This document shows, in pieces, positions 40,065 through 48,926 of a stretch of 64,000 nucleotides of DNA (position 1 is its first letter; every line of letters starts with the position of its first letter). The notes beneath the pieces are model-generated. The model had not been told where the DNA came from, ran no database searches, and saw nothing but the letters and a program-made list of their open reading frames with translations. Both the position numbers and the translations under genes were made by a program. Source of the DNA: Microbacterium sp. Clip185 (lineage in GTDB: Bacteria; Actinomycetota; Actinomycetes; Actinomycetales; Microbacteriaceae); the NCBI RefSeq assembly GCF_028743715.1, contig NZ_CP117996.1:2480001-2544000 (forward strand). Direction: 5' to 3'.

Positions 40065-40535
40065 ATGTCCGAGAAGTCGAGCGACGAGGAGCGCACCGAA
40101 GCCGTGCGTGCTCTCGAGGCACAGTTCAGCGACCTCATCGGACAGTTCCGACGCGTCATCAGCGAGAACGCGCACCGCGTCAGCCCGGGGCTTCTCCCCG
40201 GGGCGTACAAGGTGTTCACGACCATCGCACGCCACGAGACCGTGACGCAGGCGACGTTGGCGGATCATCTGCTGCTGGACAAGGGCCAGCTCAGCCGGAC
40301 GGTACGCGAGCTCGAAGCCCTCGGTCTCATCACACGCTCCCCGGACCCTGCCGACGGCCGCTCCAGCCTGCTCTCACCCACCGAGTACGGGATGGAGCGA
40401 CTCGCCGCCGCGCGAGCCCCGCAGGAGGGCGTGCTCGTGCGCGCACTCGAGAGCTGGGACGTGTCGGACATCGACAACCTGCGCCGCCTGCTCCAGGCCT
40501 TGATAGCCGGCATCCGGCCCGACACGGTCTCCTGA
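40065..40535 (+). CDS. MarR-family transcriptional regulator
   Basis: A 156-residue winged-helix regulator. The core VTQATLADHLLLDKGQLSRTVRELEALGLITRSPDPADGRSSLLSPTEYG shows the recognition helix and the wing with the conserved DGR; long helices at both ends form the dimer interface. It probably represses the exporter upstream through the GTTGA-N6-TCAAC sites. Possible starts are the GTG at 40056 and ATGs at 40059 and 40065; the last is chosen because it leaves room after the exporter stop, but this is not certain. Confidence 0.93.
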   Translation: MSEKSSDEERTEAVRALEAQFSDLIGQFRRVISENAHRVSPGLLPGAYKVFTTIARHETVTQATLADHLLLDKGQLSRTVRELEALGLITRSPDPADGRSSLLSPTEYGMERLAAARAPQEGVLVRALESWDVSDIDNLRRLLQALIAGIRPDTVS

Positions 40536-40547
40536 CCGGCCAGAACG

Positions 40548-40584
40548 AGGAGCCCCCGCACCGACGATCGATGCGGGGGCTCCT
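40548..40584. terminator. bidirectional hairpin terminator
   Basis: AGGAGCCCCCGCA and TGCGGGGGCTCCT form a 13-bp perfect stem with an 11-base loop, between the convergent MarR and glycosidase genes (13 bases after one stop, 7 bases after the other). Confidence 0.82.
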
Positions 40585-40591
40585 GCTCGTC

Positions 40592-42076
40592 TCAGCCGGC
40601 GTGCACGGCGATCTCGTGCACGCGGGCGATCTTCGCCTCGGTCGTCGAGGCGGAGGGGTTCGTCACCACGAGCCTCAACTGGTCGACCCCGGCGACGCCG
40701 ACGGCGATCTCCCTGGCGCCCTGCGTGTTGCCGGTGACGGTGGCCACCGTCTGCCACCCGGCGTTCGTGTGCACCTCGACCGAGAAGTCCACGAGCACGG
40801 TGCCGGTGCTCGTCCCGTATCCGCTGTAGATCCCCACCGAGGCCACATCGAGCGGCTGGGCGAGAGTAAGCGTTGCGGTGGGCGTCGTATCCCCCACCGC
40901 GGAGAGCCAGCGGCCGGCATCCGAGCAATCACCGTCGACCGCTTTCGAGCCCGGCGTGGACGCGCTGTTCTGCGAGGACACCTGCACGCCGGCGCCGATC
41001 GCGTCGTGATCCGCGCAGGGTGATGTGTTGGGCGAGCCCGCGAGCCAGTCCTTCACGAATTGGCCCTGGTGCTCACCGGCGAGGATGTTCCAGTCGTAGT
41101 CGAACATCTGGGGCTTCCAGAAGTTGTCGAGGATCCACGCCTGCCATCCGATCCAGGGGCGCGCATCCATGTATGTGCGAAACGGCACGCCCCAGTTCGT
41201 CGTGGTGCCCGCGGTGATCGAGTCCGAGAACTCCCCCGGCGGGTTCCAACCGAACTCGCTGACCACGACGGGAAGCGTCTGGGCCGCGGTGCCGAACTTC
41301 TGATCCAGCAGCGCGGTCGTCGGCGCACCCTGGTTCGGATACAGGTGGTAGACGTAGGCGATGTCGTCTCCGACGATGGGGTCGGTCAGCGCGCCGTTGA
41401 GCATCGTGCTCCACTGCGGAGACCCCATCAGAAGCAGCGTGTCGGGCGCCACCTCGCGGATGCCGTCGACCACCGGCTGGATGTAGTCCTTCCAGGTCGT
41501 CCAGCTCGCCGGAGAGATCGGCTCGTTGAACACTTCGAACACCACGTTGGGGTTCGAGCCGTAGATGGGCGCGATGTAGTCCCAGAACCGCTCGACCGTC
41601 GAACGCGGCACGGCGCCGGCCGCATCCCCGTAGTTGCGCACGAGGTGCAGGTCGATGATGAGGTAGACGCCGCGCTCGACTGCCTGTGTCACATAGGGGG
41701 CGATGTACTGAGCGTCGTAGGCGGCGAGATCCGTCGTCGCACCGATCTCGGTGACCGGCAGGCGAACGACGCGCGAGTTCCAGTCGACGGCCACGTCGAT
41801 GAGCTCGGATGTGGGGCGCGCATTGCAGTACTCGCAGAGGTCGTTCTGTTCGGGGGCGAGAACGGAGACGCCGCGCAGCGCCACATCGTCGCCGTTGGCA
41901 TCGACGATGCGGTTACCCTCGACCTGCAGGGCGGGTAGCGGCGCCGCATCCGCCGCTGCGGCTTCTGGCTCCGCGGCCGCGTGCGCCGCAAGAGGGACGG
42001 ACAACGCCACGGCGGCGAGAGCCGACGCGAACGCCAGGCCCCACCGTCGAGGGGCGCGTGAGGAGGATCGGTGCAT
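40592..42076 (-). CDS. secreted GH5-type glycoside hydrolase with C-terminal carbohydrate-binding domain
   Basis: A 494-residue exported enzyme. After a signal peptide (1-34) comes a TIM-barrel of glycosidase family 5, with the acid/base Glu185 in FEVFNEP and the nucleophile Glu274 in VVSEFGW; YLIIDLHLV and VYHLYPNQG are further barrel strands. Residues about 375-494 resemble an F5/8-type C (discoidin-like) carbohydrate-binding module. It probably cuts a beta-1,4-glucan or mannan outside the cell. An AAAGGGAA ribosome site precedes the ATG at 42076; a longer frame into the upstream gap has no signal peptide logic and is rejected. The substrate cannot be read from sequence. Confidence 0.9.
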   Translation of the reverse strand: MHRSSSRAPRRWGLAFASALAAVALSVPLAAHAAAEPEAAAADAAPLPALQVEGNRIVDANGDDVALRGVSVLAPEQNDLCEYCNARPTSELIDVAVDWNSRVVRLPVTEIGATTDLAAYDAQYIAPYVTQAVERGVYLIIDLHLVRNYGDAAGAVPRSTVERFWDYIAPIYGSNPNVVFEVFNEPISPASWTTWKDYIQPVVDGIREVAPDTLLLMGSPQWSTMLNGALTDPIVGDDIAYVYHLYPNQGAPTTALLDQKFGTAAQTLPVVVSEFGWNPPGEFSDSITAGTTTNWGVPFRTYMDARPWIGWQAWILDNFWKPQMFDYDWNILAGEHQGQFVKDWLAGSPNTSPCADHDAIGAGVQVSSQNSASTPGSKAVDGDCSDAGRWLSAVGDTTPTATLTLAQPLDVASVGIYSGYGTSTGTVLVDFSVEVHTNAGWQTVATVTGNTQGAREIAVGVAGVDQLRLVVTNPSASTTEAKIARVHEIAVHAG

Positions 42077-42122
42077 GGTGTGTTCCCTTTCCTGTTCGTC
42101 GCGGGCCTCGTTGCCCACGACG

Positions 42123-42143
42123 CTTCCGGCCGGAGCCGGGAAG
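42123..42143 (-). terminator. weak hairpin after the FAD oxidoreductase gene
   Basis: CTTCCGGC / GCCGGGAAG with one bulged base forms a short stem five bases after the stop at 42148. It may end the Opp-LacI-FAD operon, though the stem is short for a terminator. Confidence 0.35.
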
Positions 42144-42147
42144 ACGC

Positions 42148-43782
42148 TCACCCGGTGGGCACCGCCGCATCCCGAGAAGCCGACTCCGGCTTCCAGTGAT
42201 GCGTGCGCACGTCTTCGGGCCAGCGCAGGCTGATCCCGAGCGTGCGGGTGAGAAGACTCTGGTACTCCTCGAGCAGCCGCGGCTCGGCGCGCACGGCGCG
42301 CGGCGGTCTGGCCCGTTGCAGACTGAACGCCGCGAGCGCCCCCACAGCCTCGCCGATCGCCCACTCGACCGGGTGGAGTCGGTAGCAGCCGTTCGTGATG
42401 TGGGTGGTGCCGATGTTCTTGCCCGCCGGCAGCAGATTGTCGACCCGCACCGGCAGGAGGGCGCCCAGCGGGATCTGGAACGGATACGACTCGATGTCCA
42501 CGTAGGTGCGCCCAGCGGTGCTGGGATGCAGGTCGATCCGGTAGTGCCCCAGGCCGACGCTGTCGGCGAAGATCTCGCTGCCCACGCCCGCCCCGCGCGC
42601 CTCGACGCCCACATGCTGCTCCAGCACGCGGAACTCGGTGAGCGCTCGACGCGCTTCGCGGATGTACGGCGCCTTCGCGTAACCGTCGGAGGTGCCCGTC
42701 ACGTCACCGCGAAGGCGCAGTCCCGGATACCCGTGCCCCCCGTCCTCACGGGGCGCCTCAGTCTGCATCCAGTACAGGAACGAGGCGGAGAGCTCCCGAC
42801 TGGCGGCGAGCGCACGCTCGCGCTGCTGCTCGCCGACGCCCAGCAGCGGCGCCTCCCAGTAGTCGATCTGGGGCCAGTTCACGAGCGAGACGTCGGAGTC
42901 GATGGTGCCGTCGCGGAAGTTCTCCGCCGCCACCACCCGACGAAAGCGCCAGAGATCGAACGGCACATCGCGCGTCGGCCGCAGCTGGAAGATCGGTCGG
43001 GTGCGGACGCGGAGGCCGATGGGCTCGACGTCGACCCAGGACAACTGCGGTCCCGGCCAGAACGGATCCACGTGCGTCAGCCAGTGGTCGTACCGCGCGG
43101 GCTTGTCGCCCGTGTGATCCTCTCCCGGTCGATGCTCGAGCGCGAAGCACCACGAGATGGCCTGCTGGTCCATCGGGTCGGCGGTCTCGGGCGCATGCAG
43201 CTCGCCCGTGTCATCGCGCCCCTCGGCTCCGATGACGTGCTCTACACCGCCGAGCTCCAGCAGGTCGCCCAGCTCCGTGGCGTCGACGACGATCGGCGCC
43301 CTCAGCTCCTTCTCCGAGCCGTCGGCCGCGCGCACCGTCACCGAACGGATGCGGTCGGCCGCCGTCTCGACGGCGACGGGCCGATGCTCGCGCAGCACCC
43401 GCAGCCGGCCCGAAGCCAACCACGGCGCGATCATCTCCTCGATGACCGCCGCGGCCACGCGGGGCTCGTGGCAGAGGCGGCTGACGATGCCGAGCCCCGG
43501 ATCCAGCAGCGGATCGGCCGCGGCCTTCGGCGTCAGCGGGTAGTTACGGCGGTAGTACGCACGCACGCGCTGGCGGAAGTCGGTATACCCGGGCGAGGCG
43601 TGCGGCCCTTCGATCCACGCGTTCTCGTCCGGCGGCACGGCCTGCGCGGTGAGCTGACCGCCGAGCCAGTCCGTCTCCTCGGTGAGCAGCACCCGCAGAC
43701 CCAACCGCAGCGCCGTCAGCGCCGCGGCGACGCCGCCGCATCCGCCCCCGACGACGAGCAGATCCGCGTCCGCGCCGCTCAT
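42148..43782 (-). CDS. FAD-dependent oxidoreductase (PF12831-like)
   Basis: A 544-residue flavoprotein. The N-terminus has the dinucleotide-binding loop LLVVGGGCGGVAAALTALRLG and the ETDWLGGQLTAQAVPPDE segment that marks the FAD_oxidored family; near the end LLPAGKNIGTTHITNGCYRLHPVEWAIGEAVGALAA completes the FAD site. Members are found in sugar and polyol use loci and their substrates are mostly unknown. It is the last gene of the Opp-type operon and overlaps the LacI gene by four bases, so it probably oxidises the imported compound. Confidence 0.86.
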   Translation of the reverse strand: MSGADADLLVVGGGCGGVAAALTALRLGLRVLLTEETDWLGGQLTAQAVPPDENAWIEGPHASPGYTDFRQRVRAYYRRNYPLTPKAAADPLLDPGLGIVSRLCHEPRVAAAVIEEMIAPWLASGRLRVLREHRPVAVETAADRIRSVTVRAADGSEKELRAPIVVDATELGDLLELGGVEHVIGAEGRDDTGELHAPETADPMDQQAISWCFALEHRPGEDHTGDKPARYDHWLTHVDPFWPGPQLSWVDVEPIGLRVRTRPIFQLRPTRDVPFDLWRFRRVVAAENFRDGTIDSDVSLVNWPQIDYWEAPLLGVGEQQRERALAASRELSASFLYWMQTEAPREDGGHGYPGLRLRGDVTGTSDGYAKAPYIREARRALTEFRVLEQHVGVEARGAGVGSEIFADSVGLGHYRIDLHPSTAGRTYVDIESYPFQIPLGALLPVRVDNLLPAGKNIGTTHITNGCYRLHPVEWAIGEAVGALAAFSLQRARPPRAVRAEPRLLEEYQSLLTRTLGISLRWPEDVRTHHWKPESASRDAAVPTG

Positions 43783-44843
43783 GCGCCACGCTCCGTCCGC
43801 GCCTCGGCGACAGTGGTCCCCGCGACGAGCTCACAGCGTACGAGCACGCTCTCTCGGGGTGCCGCGGGATCCTCGACCATGGCGATGAGCCTGTCGACGG
43901 CGATGCGGCCGATCTCCTTACGCGGGATGCGCAGATCGCTCCATCCCGCCCCTGTCGCCGCTGTGTCCTCCAGGACGGCGACCGACACATCGCCGGGGAT
44001 GGAGACCCCGCGCTCGGCGAGCCGGGCACGCAGCGTGTCGGCGATCCGCTCCGACTCCACGACCACGGCTGTCGCGCGGCCGGTCGCGAGTGCGTCGACG
44101 ACGGCATCGGGGAGCCCCGCGACCTCGTCGACGTAGCCCGGCGAGTCGTCGCGCAGCTTCAGCTGCTCCACGGCTTCCCGGTAGCCGGCGCGGCGGTCGT
44201 CGTAGGGCTCGCCGCCGATGGAGTCGCGCACATAGGCGATGCTGCGATGACCGAGGGCGTGCAGCCGCTCGACGATCTCTGCGGCTGCGCTCCAGTAGTC
44301 CGGCACGATGCAGGGGAACGGAGCGCCCGGAACATCGCGGCGTCCGATGTGGACGAACGGGTACCCGTCCTGCCAGAGCCTGGCGAGCTCGGCGCGGTCG
44401 GGACTCATGCCGAGCAGGATGCTGCCGTCGGCGATGGTGAGGCGATTGGTCTCCGCGCGGTAGATGCGCCGGGTTCCTGAGCCGTCGCCCGTGGAGCTGA
44501 ACAGCACGAGGTCGTGTCCGCTCTCCTCCGCTCGCTCTTCGATTCCGAGGAGGAACTCGAAGTAGAAGGACTCTCGGGCGTGCGGGAACAGCGGCTCGAA
44601 AGTGTGCACGCCGAGCAGCTGGGTGCGCTTGCCGCGGAGGTTGCGTGCGACGGGGTTCGGCACGTAGCCGAGCTGCGCGATCGCCTCCTGCACCCGGCGG
44701 CGCGTCTCCTCGGGGATGCGGGACGAGGATGCGTCGCCACTGATGACCCGGGAGACCGCCGACTGCGAGACGCCCGCGAGGCGTGCGACATCGGCCTGAC
44801 GTGCGACGCGCCCGCGAGGGGGAAGCGAGGACTGATCGGTCAT
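43779..44843 (-). CDS. LacI-family regulator inside the Opp operon
   Basis: A 354-residue LacI protein. The HTH and hinge read QADVARLAGVSQSAVSRVISG then YVPNPVARNLRGKRT; the sensor domain follows (LLGVHTFEPLF, IVERLHALGHRSIAYVRD). Its ATG overlaps the upstream ATPase stop by four bases and its stop overlaps the FAD gene. It is thus made from the operon it likely controls, through two 18-bp palindromes before oppA. The frame extends much further upstream but that part lies inside the ATPase gene and is rejected. Confidence 0.93.
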   Translation of the reverse strand: MTDQSSLPPRGRVARQADVARLAGVSQSAVSRVISGDASSSRIPEETRRRVQEAIAQLGYVPNPVARNLRGKRTQLLGVHTFEPLFPHARESFYFEFLLGIEERAEESGHDLVLFSSTGDGSGTRRIYRAETNRLTIADGSILLGMSPDRAELARLWQDGYPFVHIGRRDVPGAPFPCIVPDYWSAAAEIVERLHALGHRSIAYVRDSIGGEPYDDRRAGYREAVEQLKLRDDSPGYVDEVAGLPDAVVDALATGRATAVVVESERIADTLRARLAERGVSIPGDVSVAVLEDTAATGAGWSDLRIPRKEIGRIAVDRLIAMVEDPAAPRESVLVRCELVAGTTVAEARTERGA

Positions 44844-45901
44844 GCGGGTGCCTCCGTCGGCGTCTCGGGGGTGGGGGCGGTCATCGAGGTGTCGTTGATG
44901 AGGTCGCCGCGGCCGACCTGGTGCAGCCAACAGTCGGCCCAGTGGCCGTCGGGCTGCACCGTCCGCGGGGGCGCCTCGGTACGGCAGCGCTCCATCGCGA
45001 ACGGGCACCGCGGATGGAACCGGCACCCCTCGGGCGGCTCGATCAGGCTGGGCGGCTCGCCAAGATCGTCGGCGGTGCCGAACAGTTCGTCGCGGTCGAG
45101 GGTCGTGGCGCGGTGCGGATCGGGAGAGGACTCGACGAGCAGTTTCGTGTACGGATGCTGCGGGCGGGAGATCACCTCGTCTTTGGGACCCGCCTCGACC
45201 ATCTGCCCCGCGTACATGACGACGATGTCGTCGCACAGGTAGCGGGCACTCGCGATGTCGTGCGTGATGTAGAGCATCGCGAGGCCGTCCTCGCGGCACA
45301 GGCGGTTGAGCAGGTTGAGCATCTCGAGCCGGATCGACACATCGAGCATCGAGATCGGTTCGTCACCCAGCAGCACGCGCGGTTTCACAGCCAGGGCCCG
45401 CGCGATCACCACGCGCTGGCGCTGGCCGCCGGAGAGCTCGTGCGGGAACTTGTCCAGGAAGTCACGGGCGGGGCTGAGGCTCACCCTTTCGAGGAGGGCG
45501 ATCATCTGCTGCTCGCGCTCGGCCCGCGTGCTCGCCCCCTGGTGCAGCCGGAGCGCCCGATCCAGGTTGTGCCGCACGCGGTGGAGCGGGTTGAGCGAGC
45601 CGAACGGGTCCTGGAAGATCAGCTGCACGGCCTTGCGGTACGCCTTGTCCACGCTTCGCCCGGTCGCTACAGGCCGCCCGTCGAGCAGGATCTCGCCCGA
45701 GGTCGGCTCGTAGAAGCGGGCCAGCATCCGAGCGAGCGTGGTCTTGCCGCTGCCGCTCTCCCCCACCACCGCGGTGACGCGCCCCGGGACGAGGCGGATA
45801 CTCGCCCCCTCGACGGCGCGCACGGTCGCGGAGCGACCCACGGCGCCGGTCACCGTGAAGTGCTTGGAGACATCGATCGCCTCCAGAACCGCATCGCTCA
45901 T
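44840..45901 (-). CDS. ABC transporter ATP-binding protein, OppF type
   Basis: A 353-residue ATPase with Walker A GESGSGKTT, signature LSGGQRQRVVIARAL and Walker B VLLGDEPISML; the C-terminal oligopeptide-type domain has CRFHPRCPFAMERC, the cysteine pattern common in OppD/OppF tails. With the next ATPase, two permeases and a lipoprotein it makes a complete importer of the dipeptide/oligopeptide class; members of this class also import oligosaccharides in actinobacteria. The ATG overlaps the next ATPase stop by four bases. Confidence 0.95.
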   Translation of the reverse strand: MSDAVLEAIDVSKHFTVTGAVGRSATVRAVEGASIRLVPGRVTAVVGESGSGKTTLARMLARFYEPTSGEILLDGRPVATGRSVDKAYRKAVQLIFQDPFGSLNPLHRVRHNLDRALRLHQGASTRAEREQQMIALLERVSLSPARDFLDKFPHELSGGQRQRVVIARALAVKPRVLLGDEPISMLDVSIRLEMLNLLNRLCREDGLAMLYITHDIASARYLCDDIVVMYAGQMVEAGPKDEVISRPQHPYTKLLVESSPDPHRATTLDRDELFGTADDLGEPPSLIEPPEGCRFHPRCPFAMERCRTEAPPRTVQPDGHWADCWLHQVGRGDLINDTSMTAPTPETPTEAPA

Positions 45902-46941
45902 ACGGGGACCTCCTCATCATGCAGGTGACACGCGACCTCGCGGTCACCACGGGTGCGCGGCAGCGGCAGGTCGCGCACGCACTTCTCGAAGGCGTGCGGA
46001 CACCGCGGGGCGAAGGAGCACCCGACGGGCAGCGCTCGCAGATCCGGCGGCGTGCCGGGGATGCCCTCGAGCTTCGTGGCCGTCGCGTGCAACGGCGGGA
46101 ACGAGTCGCGCAGCCCCTTCGTGTAGGGATGCAACGGTGAACGGTAGATCTCGGATGCGGCGGCCAGCTCCACGACGCGGCCCGCGTACATCACAGCGAT
46201 GCGATCGGCGAGCTCGAGCAGCAGTGACAGGTCGTGCGTGACGAACACGACGGCGAAGCCGAACTCCCGACGCAGCCGCAGCACCTGCGCCAGGATCTGC
46301 CGCTGCATCACGACATCCACCGCCGTCGTCGGTTCGTCCATGACGATGAGCTCGGGTCGGCACGCGAGTGCCAGGGCGATGGTGGCGCGCTGGCGCATCC
46401 CGCCGGAGAGCTCGTGCGGATAGCTGCGCACGCGGTCGGCGGAGATTCCGACCAGCGACAGCAGGTGGCGCGCCTGATCCCAGGCCGCCGCCTTCGAGAG
46501 GGAACGGTCGTGGGTGCGCAGCACATCCACGAACTGCGCACCCAGCCTCATGACGGGATTCAACGCATCCATCGCGCTCTGCAGCACGATCGACAGGCGC
46601 GTCCAGCGCAGCTCCCGCAGTCTCTTGGGCGTGAGGGTCACGAGGTCGATGGCCTCGCCGCCCTCACGCGGGTGGTACATGATGCGTCCGGCGGTCGTCA
46701 CGGCCGGCGGGCGCTGGAGGCGCGTGAGCGCCGTGATGAGCGTGGACTTGCCCGACCCCGACTCCCCCACGACACCGAGGATCTCGCCGCGTCGAAGTGA
46801 GAACGTCACGTCGGCGCAGGCGCGGGTGGGGGCGCCGAGCGAGGCGTACTCCACGCTGAGCTGCTCGACCTCCAGCAGGACGTCGTCGTCGCGTTCGGAC
46901 ACGGATGCGGCCTCCGCACGGCTCTCGGCGGCGATGGTCAT
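45898..46941 (-). CDS. ABC transporter ATP-binding protein, OppD type
   Basis: A 347-residue ATPase with Walker A GESGSGKST, signature LSGGMRQRATIALAL, Walker B LIVMDEPTTAVDV and the tail motif CSFAPRCPHAFEKC. The first 30 residues are Ala/Glu-rich and variable. It is the partner of the OppF-type subunit and starts one base after the permease stop. There is no sign of truncation. Confidence 0.95.
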   Translation of the reverse strand: MTIAAESRAEAASVSERDDDVLLEVEQLSVEYASLGAPTRACADVTFSLRRGEILGVVGESGSGKSTLITALTRLQRPPAVTTAGRIMYHPREGGEAIDLVTLTPKRLRELRWTRLSIVLQSAMDALNPVMRLGAQFVDVLRTHDRSLSKAAAWDQARHLLSLVGISADRVRSYPHELSGGMRQRATIALALACRPELIVMDEPTTAVDVVMQRQILAQVLRLRREFGFAVVFVTHDLSLLLELADRIAVMYAGRVVELAAASEIYRSPLHPYTKGLRDSFPPLHATATKLEGIPGTPPDLRALPVGCSFAPRCPHAFEKCVRDLPLPRTRGDREVACHLHDEEVPV

Positions 46942-46942
46942 C

Positions 46943-47848
46943 TCAGGCTCCTTCCACGGCGACCGCGGCGCGGCGCACGCGCGCGGTGCGCTTGGCGACG
47001 AGGCGCGACGCCGAACGCAGCTTGGGGTTGGCGAGCTCGTCCACGCCGAAGTTGATGAGGGCGGCGGCCGTGCCGACCAGCGCGATGCACAGTCCCGGAG
47101 GCACGAGCCACCACCAGAGTCCTCGCAGCACGGCGCTCTGCTGCTGTGCGGCTTGAATCATCGTCCCCCAGCTCACGGCGGAGGAGTCCGAGACACCGAG
47201 GAAGGCAAGGCCCGCCTCGGCCATCACGCCGCCGATCAGACCGCCGAGGAACATCGAGGCGATCCATCCGTACAGGTGCGGGAGCACCTCGGTGAAGATC
47301 AGGCGCGTGTGAGACTCGCCCATCATCCGCATCGCCTGGACGAAGTCGCGGCTGCTCACGCTCATCGCCTGCGCGCGGAGGGTCCTCGCACCGCCGGCCC
47401 ACCCGAAGACGCCGATGATGACGGCGATCATGACGAGGCCGGTGCCCTGCAGGTAGCCCGCGACCACGAAGATCAGCGGCAGGACGGGCATCACGAGGAA
47501 GAGATTGGTCACGAAGTTGAGCGCCTGACCGGTGACGCCGCGGAAATAGCCGGAGGGCACGCCCACGAGGATGGCGAGCAGGGTGCCGATCGCCGCCGAC
47601 AGGAAGCCCACGAACATCGAACCGCGAGCGCCCTCCACCACCTGGGCGAGCACGTCCTGGCCGAACTGCGTCGTGCCCAGAAGGTGCTGCGGGCTCGGCG
47701 GCTGCGAGATCGCGGAGATGTCGTTGGCGCGCGCATCCAGTCCGAAGATGTCCAGCAGCAGCTGTCCGAACAGCGCCAGCAGGACGAAGAAGGCCAGCAC
47801 GACGACACCGAAGGTCACCTTGCCGTTGGCGAAGAGGCGATACTTCAT
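46943..47848 (-). CDS. ABC transporter permease, OppC type
   Basis: A 301-residue permease with a short cytoplasmic start, a first helix (FGVVVLAFFVLLALFGQLLL), a periplasmic segment with the QHLLGTTQFGQDVLAQVV motif of OppC proteins, five more helices and a loop FVQAMRMMGESHTRLIFTEVLP that docks the ATPase. The ATG at 47848 is right after the oppB stop; a longer frame reading into oppB is rejected. The C-terminal 30 residues are basic. Confidence 0.94.
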   Translation of the reverse strand: MKYRLFANGKVTFGVVVLAFFVLLALFGQLLLDIFGLDARANDISAISQPPSPQHLLGTTQFGQDVLAQVVEGARGSMFVGFLSAAIGTLLAILVGVPSGYFRGVTGQALNFVTNLFLVMPVLPLIFVVAGYLQGTGLVMIAVIIGVFGWAGGARTLRAQAMSVSSRDFVQAMRMMGESHTRLIFTEVLPHLYGWIASMFLGGLIGGVMAEAGLAFLGVSDSSAVSWGTMIQAAQQQSAVLRGLWWWLVPPGLCIALVGTAAALINFGVDELANPKLRSASRLVAKRTARVRRAAVAVEGA

Positions 47849-47849
47849 G

Positions 47850-48926
47850 TCACTTCTCCTCTCGCACGCGCGGGTCGAGCCACGCATAGACGGAGTCCGC
47901 GATGAGGTTCGCCAACAGCACGGTGAGCGTCACGAGCAGGAAGACGCCCTGCATGACGGGGTAGTCGCGTTTCTGGAGCGCAGAGAAGAGCAGGTAGCCG
48001 ATGCCGGGGTAGCTGAAGACGATCTCCGTCAGCAGCGCACCGCCGACGACTCCGCCGAGTGCCATCGCGAAGCCGGTGAACTGGGGCAGCATGGCGTTGC
48101 GGGCGGCGTACCGCCAGCGCACGCGCGACGACGACAGTCCCTTCGCCTGGGCCAGAAGCACGTAGTCCTCGCCGACGGTGGTCACCGTCATGTTGCGCAT
48201 GCCGAGCATCCAGCCTCCGAAGGCGGAGAACACGATCGTCGCCGCGGGCAGCGCCCCGTACTGGAGCGCACTCAGGATGAAGGGCAGGTTGAAGCCCACC
48301 GGCAGGTTGGGGTCGTACCCGCCGGCGAGCGGGAACCACCCGAGGATGAACCCGAAGTACCAGACAGCGAGCAGCGCGATCCAGAAGTAGGGCACCGAGG
48401 ACAGGAAGGTGGTGAGCGGGGTGACGATCGAGTCGAACCGCGATCCCGCCCGCCACCCGGCGGCCACCCCGAGGGCTGTGCCCAACAGGAAGGCGGCGAT
48501 CGTCGTCGTGCCCACCAGCAGCAGGGTCCACGGCAGGCCGGTGGCCACGAGATCCGCGACCGGCACGGGGAAGTTCACGATGGAGACGCCGAGGTCGAAC
48601 CGCGACAGCTGCACGAGGTACGCGCCGTACTGTTCGAAGAGGTTCTCCTGCGGGTTGCCGAACAGGCCCTGGATGGATTGCAGCGTCGCCGGAGGCAGTG
48701 CCTGCCCGCTCACCCGCTCGAGCTGATCGATGATGGCCGCCGAGGGGTCGCCGGGCATCAGGCGCGGGATCACGAAGTTGAGCGTGATCGCCGCCCACGC
48801 CGCGGCCAGATAGAAGCCGAGCCTGCGCAGCAGGAACATGCTCCGACCCCGTCTGGGCCTCTTCTTGGCCGTCACCTGCGCCACGCTGACCGTGGCGGAG
48901 GTGACGGCACCGGGTGCCAGGCTCAT
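47850..48926 (-). CDS. ABC transporter permease, OppB type
   Basis: A 358-residue permease. After a basic N-terminus come a first helix (RRLGFYLAAAWAAITLNFVIP) and the PRLMPGDPSAA motif typical of OppB, then six helices with the docking loop VLLAQAKGLSSSRVRWRYAARN. Compared with OppB the segment after the first helix is longer (about 70 residues with GNPQENLFEQYGAYL), as in actinobacterial oligosaccharide-type importers. It overlaps the binding-protein gene by four bases. Confidence 0.94.
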   Translation of the reverse strand: MSLAPGAVTSATVSVAQVTAKKRPRRGRSMFLLRRLGFYLAAAWAAITLNFVIPRLMPGDPSAAIIDQLERVSGQALPPATLQSIQGLFGNPQENLFEQYGAYLVQLSRFDLGVSIVNFPVPVADLVATGLPWTLLLVGTTTIAAFLLGTALGVAAGWRAGSRFDSIVTPLTTFLSSVPYFWIALLAVWYFGFILGWFPLAGGYDPNLPVGFNLPFILSALQYGALPAATIVFSAFGGWMLGMRNMTVTTVGEDYVLLAQAKGLSSSRVRWRYAARNAMLPQFTGFAMALGGVVGGALLTEIVFSYPGIGYLLFSALQKRDYPVMQGVFLLVTLTVLLANLIADSVYAWLDPRVREEK